The position numbers were made by a program, and so were the translations under genes. This document shows positions 13,401-16,015 of a stretch of DNA of 16,015 bases, piece after piece (position 1 is the first letter of the stretch; each line of letters opens with the position of its first letter). The notes beneath the pieces are model-generated. The model was not told the origin of the DNA, searched no databases, and worked only from the letters and a program-made list of their open reading frames with translations. Source of the stretch: Methanobacteriota archaeon (GTDB taxonomy: Archaea; Thermoplasmatota; Poseidoniia; Poseidoniales; Poseidoniaceae). The stretch is from the NCBI GenBank assembly GCA_002726395.1, contig PBTA01000009.1, positions 1 to 16,015 on the forward strand, given 5' to 3'.

Positions 13401-16015
13401 GCTGGAATACCTGCAAGTCTTGCCATTGTTACAAAGGCAGCGTTATAATCTTGACATTGGCCTATTTTATTTTCTAGTACGTAGCTAGTTATATCCGGTG
13501 TATCGACATTTTCTAGCGGAGAATTGTATAGACTGAACGAATCTGTGCTATTACCTTCCCTCAAATAATCACTTATGGCTTTTGAGATCGTATATGCATC
13601 GGTTGAGGATAAGTTTGAAACTAATTGTTGTACCGTTTGATTGACAAAATATATGTCTGAAGTTTCTTCATCATAATCACTTAATGTAACTAATTCATAA
13701 TCATTGAACGGCCCAATGAAGGTATTGGCAGCTAAGGAATCAAAATCAATGAAGTATTCCTCCTGTTTCAAGAATAACGAATCAATAGTGCCAAATCCTA
13801 ATTTTAAATCGCTTGTACCATCAGAACGCAAAATCTCAGAGGATGGATCAGACCAAAATGTGACATTATTATAGTTGCTAGAAACCGGTATTTTACCTCG
13901 GTCGATGGTATTGTTGAATGTTATATCCCAATCTATCGAGCCGTTTGAGAATGATGAATCTGGTAAATCGGTAAAGTTGGTGAATCCAGGCACAAGGACT
14001 TCATATGGATGAGTGTCCTCCAACTGCGCATAAGTGGTTCCCGTGTAGAAATCATTGGTAGTCAACCGCCATCGGTGAATCTGATTTAAGTCAACATTTC
14101 CGGTGGTATTATTTGCCCAAAATACAACTCCGTTAGCGGTGATATCATCGGTAGGGTCAAATGGGTCAAACGGAGATGTCACACAATTAGTAGCCCAAAA
14201 TTCAATCGGACATTCGTCACCATCCGACATGCCACCCCCGTCAGTATCAGGATTAGTCCAATCAGTTCCAGTTAAATTTTCGATAGCGTCTGGAATTCCA
14301 TCACCATCAAAGTCTTCTGGTAGAATGTCGTCTAATGGATTAGACTGTGGATTAGTACCATCTGAATATTCAGTTCTATCATCTACACCGCCACTATCGG
14401 TATCGAATAAATTCGGATCAGTTACCCATGCATCAAGGCTACCATTGCCGATTCCAATCCATATCAAATCGCAGCCTGTGGTATCCTCGAAATAATTATT
14501 CAATGAATCAGAATCGTCATCAAGAAGATTGTTACATGGTTCATTTGGGTCTGTGAAATCAAATACCTCGTCAAAATCACTTACACCGTCTGAATCTGTA
14601 TCAACAAGACCCGGGTTAGAAAACCATCCGTATACACCTAGAATTTCTTCCCAATCCGCTAGCCCATCTCCATCACTATCTTCGTAATCGTCGTCACAGT
14701 ATTGTTGAGTTGTCGATAATGTTCCTGCTGCAGTTGCCGATGTATGACAAAATGAGCCGTTTCTATTAACCACCTCATTAACTCCAACACCAGGGCCAGA
14801 TGAAACACCAACTAGAGATTGACTTGAGATAGAAACGTAAGAAAACGGTAGTAACGTTCCAGAAGAGTTGTACCAACCCTCACCCCCATTGGGATTGAAG
14901 CCTGAAGAGTCCTGTAGTGTGAGTAACGATGACCCTGAGTTCCAATTGGTTATCGTCGTCGCAAAGTTAACAAATGAATCACATGGATCAGTACCATGGG
15001 TGACGTTTAGTTCTTCACCGTCATTAACACCGCCAAAGTCTGAATCAGCCACATCCCAAAGGGTACATGATAGGTTTTCTTCCCAATTTTGTAAACCGTC
15101 TTGGTCTTCATCTCCAGAATCTTCCTTTCTAGTAGGGTCTGTTTCTCCGGGGTCGACAACCCCGTTGCTGTTATTATCTTCCTCACCATCATCAAACGCG
15201 TCATCGTCTGTATTGTTATCTCTAGGGTCACTCGCTTGAGCAGGGTTTCCATATAGACCATTTACTTCAACTCCATCGGGAATACCATCATTATCGGTAT
15301 CAGATGCTGTTGGGTCTGTTAGCAAAATCAATGCTTCATATGAATCGTTTAATCCGTCATTATCACTATCTGCTCTTTGTGGATTTGTTGAAGTAATACC
15401 GTCAACTTCAGCAGTGTAAGTAGCACATCCGCCTGGACCTATGCCTGTCACTGGATCACATGGAGATGTAGTTTCTGTAAAAGCACCATTTGGTCCATTT
15501 CTAAAACATGGCACTGAGCCACACATAGTATTCCATGTTGGATTGACATATTCTAATAAATTGTTTAACCCATCACCATCAGGGTCTCCATTTGGACCAT
15601 CTGCATTAGACGGGGATGTGGCATTAAGTCCATTCGCAGCTTCCCAACCATCTGGCATACCATCGCCATCAGTATCCCAACCAGATACATCCTCATCGAT
15701 TAGTCCGTCACCATCATCATCATCTGAGAAACAATCTGCGTCTCCATCACCATCTGGGTCTGCTGAATCTACCAAACCATCTTGATCATCATCAAATCCG
15801 TTGGCACACACGTTACCAACTGGGTCTTCATCACACAGTATTGTATTACCTGAACCATCTGAACCCGCATCGCCACACAATGGACGTAGATACTGCAAGG
15901 AATCCTCTTCATTCCAGTCATTTACCGGAACTGTACCATTCCACCAAATACCATTATCGAGCATATTTGGAGTTGAAGGGTTGTCCCATCCAGATGGCAT
16001 GAGATAGGTGTATTC
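7424..16015 (-). CDS. Giant surface protein: TSP3-like repeats, transglutaminase-like domain, Ig-like modules, TM, DUF4129-like tail (5' end outside window)
   Basis: The frame stays open through the right edge (five more codons before the first Met at 16000), so the gene is 5'-truncated here. Numbering below starts at that Met and runs to 2858. Residues about 50-600 hold many D-x-D-x-D-G TSP3-like calcium repeats with Cys pairs, interrupted by a distinct insert at about 340-435. Residues about 800-920 form a transglutaminase-like core: Cys849 in G-Q-C-Q-D-Y, then R-L-A-G-I-P-A-R-Y-V-T-G-Y, and Asp915 in G-W-V-P-F-D, but Thr891 where the catalytic His is expected (D-R-T-S-W-G-E-V). Residues about 1000-2690 are Ig-like modules rich in N-x-S/T sequons. 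One membrane helix (2717-2737) precedes basic residues and a cytoplasmic DUF4129-like tail (2745-2840). Cell-surface anchoring is well supported. The ligand, and whether the protein is enzymatically active, are unknown. No signal peptide can be seen because the N-terminus is missing. Confidence 0.92.
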   Translation of the reverse strand, partial: EYTYLMPSGWDNPSTPNMLDNGIWWNGTVPVNDWNEEDSLQYLRPLCGDAGSDGSGNTILCDEDPVGNVCANGFDDDQDGLVDSADPDGDGDADCFSDDDDGDGLIDEDVSGWDTDGDGMPDGWEAANGLNATSPSNADGPNGDPDGDGLNNLLEYVNPTWNTMCGSVPCFRNGPNGAFTETTSPCDPVTGIGPGGCATYTAEVDGITSTNPQRADSDNDGLNDSYEALILLTDPTASDTDNDGIPDGVEVNGLYGNPAQASDPRDNNTDDDAFDDGEEDNNSNGVVDPGETDPTRKEDSGDEDQDGLQNWEENLSCTLWDVADSDFGGVNDGEELNVTHGTDPCDSFVNFATTITNWNSGSSLLTLQDSSGFNPNGGEGWYNSSGTLLPFSYVSISSQSLVGVSSGPGVGVNEVVNRNGSFCHTSATAAGTLSTTQQYCDDDYEDSDGDGLADWEEILGVYGWFSNPGLVDTDSDGVSDFDEVFDFTDPNEPCNNLLDDDSDSLNNYFEDTTGCDLIWIGIGNGSLDAWVTDPNLFDTDSGGVDDRTEYSDGTNPQSNPLDDILPEDFDGDGIPDAIENLTGTDWTNPDTDGGGMSDGDECPIEFWATNCVTSPFDPFDPTDDITANGVVFWANNTTGNVDLNQIHRWRLTTNDFYTGTTYAQLEDTHPYEVLVPGFTNFTDLPDSSFSNGSIDWDITFNNTIDRGKIPVSSNYNNVTFWSDPSSEILRSDGTSDLKLGFGTIDSLFLKQEEYFIDFDSLAANTFIGPFNDYELVTLSDYDEETSDIYFVNQTVQQLVSNLSSTDAYTISKAISDYLREGNSTDSFSLYNSPLENVDTPDITSYVLENKIGQCQDYNAAFVTMARLAGIPARYVTGYVGGEWNGNGYTVSAQDRTSWGEVRLGLGTGVNQIDMGWVPFDSCPQAEIVDVVNQSILPSEWDRDQRNTFEITGQFIFSDNLSSINDYILDIFIVPVTELGSINNGGLSEPRQLGSVVTDSDGNFSLSDLPDEAPRPGLHSIVIKFSGFELVPDNFVIMNNLVNVTDDSIITHTSPLAVNNPVVGAGSTTLIQGSISYENAPEGYSIDAENQTVSLSFDTTFNGTNNISGIISPSGVWSVIIELDETEPLGSIDAILWYDGWAEEIDSNPIFSNKHLRASTLNLTFDVREAPNLTATVEGPLSDNNSLILVGEEIYVNGTAKSLGPSPVDMAGQLVLSVRELGQFDEWLPLLNRTVNGTFSIVETLNATDLPLSAGLIELQLRFFPALIDATDDANLSINEPYKLVSYLQFEFTTNPTLRGQSGVFNVDILDHNLQKVDLASGDFDFFFNNTWFNTTSNLSGTHVVSIDLDSNLVARDYALRVQYNGSDNYIASSGNGSLRVKGGIGWNFAIGQDWTHIGNSTYVNGTIFDEIYQTPILGDNISQYTISLSTGEGDLIDIAQGVVDNQTSSFNTTFVMPTNVGSNGYNFEVNFDFYSQQPLGGPFFASGDPIIDPSGAISNQPIPTFLAGAESEFVVTQGERIAESVLTNNNVDMNVTITDIGSKSILEGINVEYYFDWNNTNVSMGTIITDESGIANLTWNAAGIAPGEYGIMAIVQDDLTDPLAVGNSRRVGNFTLFNLVVKSTTDIRVDSIPNSITAGLDFTVIGQVIDAEDVSRTLIDSVNLKVNWLDNENETLVTSYETTLNGSFNLTVPTDTSNNGTIRGAKTLVITVIEESSIYYTESSKESSIFVFGVTQFDSIQPLNAIVVNRGADVNMTAQLVESSNLFQPLSGYDVSYQFRGIPIGTVPTDGRGFANISHNIPFSQPLGITTVDVIFAGSSDLLGVSANFSTINIRSLTILVIDDILDNPVAGEEFNISGRITSDNGSGLEQVDGTLLPANILFDINGESIGFTVAGGFVTTGGYWNASILLSPNFAAGNNTIEAAYIPAINFYLGSNSTTQFDTRGFTEIRFIEPALDIQGQPTLNDRVERGNDIEIEVLLIDNTGLPVEGQLITITLTGTQITTILTTAENGTGFGTLPIPANMTVGDKSVNAVFTGTPGTTGLLGSESNSTFVVLASTEITITDYPESLVAGDYMLVNGTLLDDLGQQLAIQGNPSSSVVHLMIDDESVASIETNFSTGEFSLGYMLPDDITAGSHTITVEFFGGRDWVDPIGVGEPSNPEYYLPSSTTVPFNVSVPTKISLITQGGDVNREEVMIIEGLLLDIVDNPLNELTVEVWLDGEFMTNVTTDSSGLFTAIYPVPADAELGPVILEIRFVGSTFYLPSDANGTWNIFSHIVLDVSLPETVAVGQNVTIIGSVADNQLSPLANHQVELVIEGITIAAIITDGNGDFTYNWLVTDLFDFGNHTLTAYSGSQGYYRANSTNTTFFLAHRADITASFDGKSQVTRGDIWEISGRLFDIDSLTNEGLEDEDLEIYLDGELVATTKTGLNGEWEVVILASQDLTRGQHQFDVVFAGTYSHIGTNQELAAFVWANLQVSIDASSTNVAVRSDGTFGPITITGSISEVGGTGEIFEDLTINVGNGTECATQREGAKCIPSSLVNLNWFNGNFTIDTTAPSWYGVGSEYIYLDVLENSSLYLNGVSVNRAIFIKLNVDYQWDIAQIEESGNNEVTGGITILANDTGLGVPGISVTYTLLNESNGQLTNPLTVVTDPSGLAEFEFISNGNPFGDFESWGYVTIDAQINDPIISDNSKQKFESLRTSNEFSPKYKFDEEESTVATWAYVVILLVIALVAAGIVTYRMKNKNELLQEAAEVFAYTAELLAAGDSIRETIFTCYQNMCSVLQQNGFLRRDFETVREFEVAIRQAMPQISDDALTALDNMFEMARYSREEMGAQHQQAAQMALERMVQEISSLAAIPNR
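7481..7768 (-). other. Cytoplasmic DUF4129-like domain of the giant protein
   Basis: Residues about 2745-2840, after the membrane helix, are predicted helical: A-Y-T-A-E-L-L-A-A-G-D-S-I-R, then C-Y-Q-N-M-C-S-V-L, R-R-D-F-E-T-V-R-E-F and M-A-R-Y-S-R-E-E. This order (a cysteine/tyrosine helix, a T-x-x-E-F segment, then a Y-S/G helix) matches the DUF4129 tails found on membrane transglutaminase proteins of the TgpA type. The match is by eye. Confidence 0.6.
7790..7852 (-). other. Single transmembrane helix of the giant protein
   Basis: Residues 2717-2737 are continuously hydrophobic (W-A-Y-V-V-I-L-L-V-I-A-L-V-A-A-G-I-V), followed by Y-R-M-K-N-K-N. This basic flank puts the C-terminal tail inside and the large N-terminal part outside. 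Confidence 0.9.
7931..13003 (-). repeat. Row of Ig-like extracellular modules, about 97-118 residues each
   Basis: Module starts recur near 10810, 10510, 10175, 9840, 9485, 9180, 8895 and 8590, giving steps of about 285-355 bp. Each runs: opening strand, G-x-x-x-x-(I/V)-x-G-x-(L/I)-x-D, a P-L or G-L step, T-D-x-x-G-x-F, a P-x-x-x-x-x-G turn, then F-x-G near a Tyr. This is the layout of bacterial Ig-like and carboxypeptidase-regulatory-like domains. Modules upstream of 10820 are more divergent. Copies differ at DNA level, so these are old protein repeats. Asn-x-Ser/Thr sites are frequent, consistent with an N-glycosylated archaeal surface protein. Confidence 0.75.
13226..13603 (-). other. Transglutaminase-like core domain lacking the usual histidine
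   Basis: Residues about 800-925 of the giant protein. The Cys codon is at 13454-13456, in G-Q-C-Q-D-Y-N-A-A-F, followed by the hallmark G-I-P-A-R-Y-V-T-G-Y. The Asp is in G-W-V-P-F-D. The codon at 13328-13330 is ACC (Thr) where active members have His before A/S-W-x-E-V. Confidence 0.8.
14201..15853 (-). repeat. TSP3-like calcium-binding repeats of the giant protein
   Basis: Residues about 50-600 contain many D-x-D-x-D-G-(L/I/M)-x-D loops, often followed by W-E or E-V and N-P/D-P, as in D-T-D-G-D-G-M-P-D-G-W-E and D-S-D-N-D-G-L-N-D. Several segments carry paired Cys. The run is broken at about 14694-14983 by a segment without such loops. Confidence 0.85.

Noticed and set aside
7881..16007. 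Many plus-strand open frames of 68-144 codons opposite the giant gene
   Set aside because: Their products are Ser/Pro/Val-rich composition mirrors of the Asp/Thr/Asn-rich giant protein, with no domain signals, no consistent ribosome sites and no operon spacing.
1..16015. tRNA, rRNA, CRISPR array, insertion sequence or phage genes
   Set aside because: Reading both strands showed no cloverleaf with CCA-type ends, no regular short spaced repeats, and no transposase or integrase motifs.

Overview
The window looks like a piece of a marine planktonic archaeal genome, most probably Marine Group II (Poseidoniales). This is inferred from the gene types and signals, not from a marker gene. The pointers are an XPD/Rad3-type iron-sulfur helicase, ribbon-helix-helix regulation, archaeal TATA-like boxes near start codons, moderately AT-rich DNA, very large acidic calcium-binding surface proteins with thrombospondin type 3 (TSP3) repeats, and a bacterial-type glutamate dehydrogenase. 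There is no rRNA, tRNA, CRISPR array, insertion sequence or integrase.

Left part (1-4000): the 3' part of a membrane-anchored TSP3-repeat surface protein (+), then an HSL-type alpha/beta hydrolase (+), possibly in the same transcript. Converging on these is a minus-strand pair: a 149-residue protein with two TerB-like acidic helical repeats, and NADP-type glutamate dehydrogenase gdhA.

Middle (3944-7420): a divergent AT-rich promoter region of 193 bp separates the minus pair from a plus-strand series. That series holds a ribbon-helix-helix protein with a second, degenerate RHH-like unit, a short 67-residue ORF rich in Gly/Ser/Asn, an untranslated stretch with a strong hairpin, an XPD-family helicase, and a small protein ending in an Hsp20/CS-like beta domain.

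Right part (7424-16015): one giant minus-strand gene, open past the right edge, with at least 2863 codons in the window. It encodes an extracellular protein with N-terminal TSP3-like calcium repeats, a transglutaminase-like domain, a long row of Ig-like modules about 97-118 residues apart, one membrane helix, and a cytoplasmic DUF4129-like tail. The transglutaminase core keeps its Cys and Asp, but the usual His position is Thr, so a structural or binding role is likely.

Taken together, two large surface proteins with calcium-repeat ectodomains and cytoplasmic tails flank a block of housekeeping genes. No defence or mobile island is visible. The most unusual items are the His-less transglutaminase in the giant protein, the tandem RHH regulator with its small downstream ORF, and the C-run/G-run RNA structure between that ORF and the helicase.
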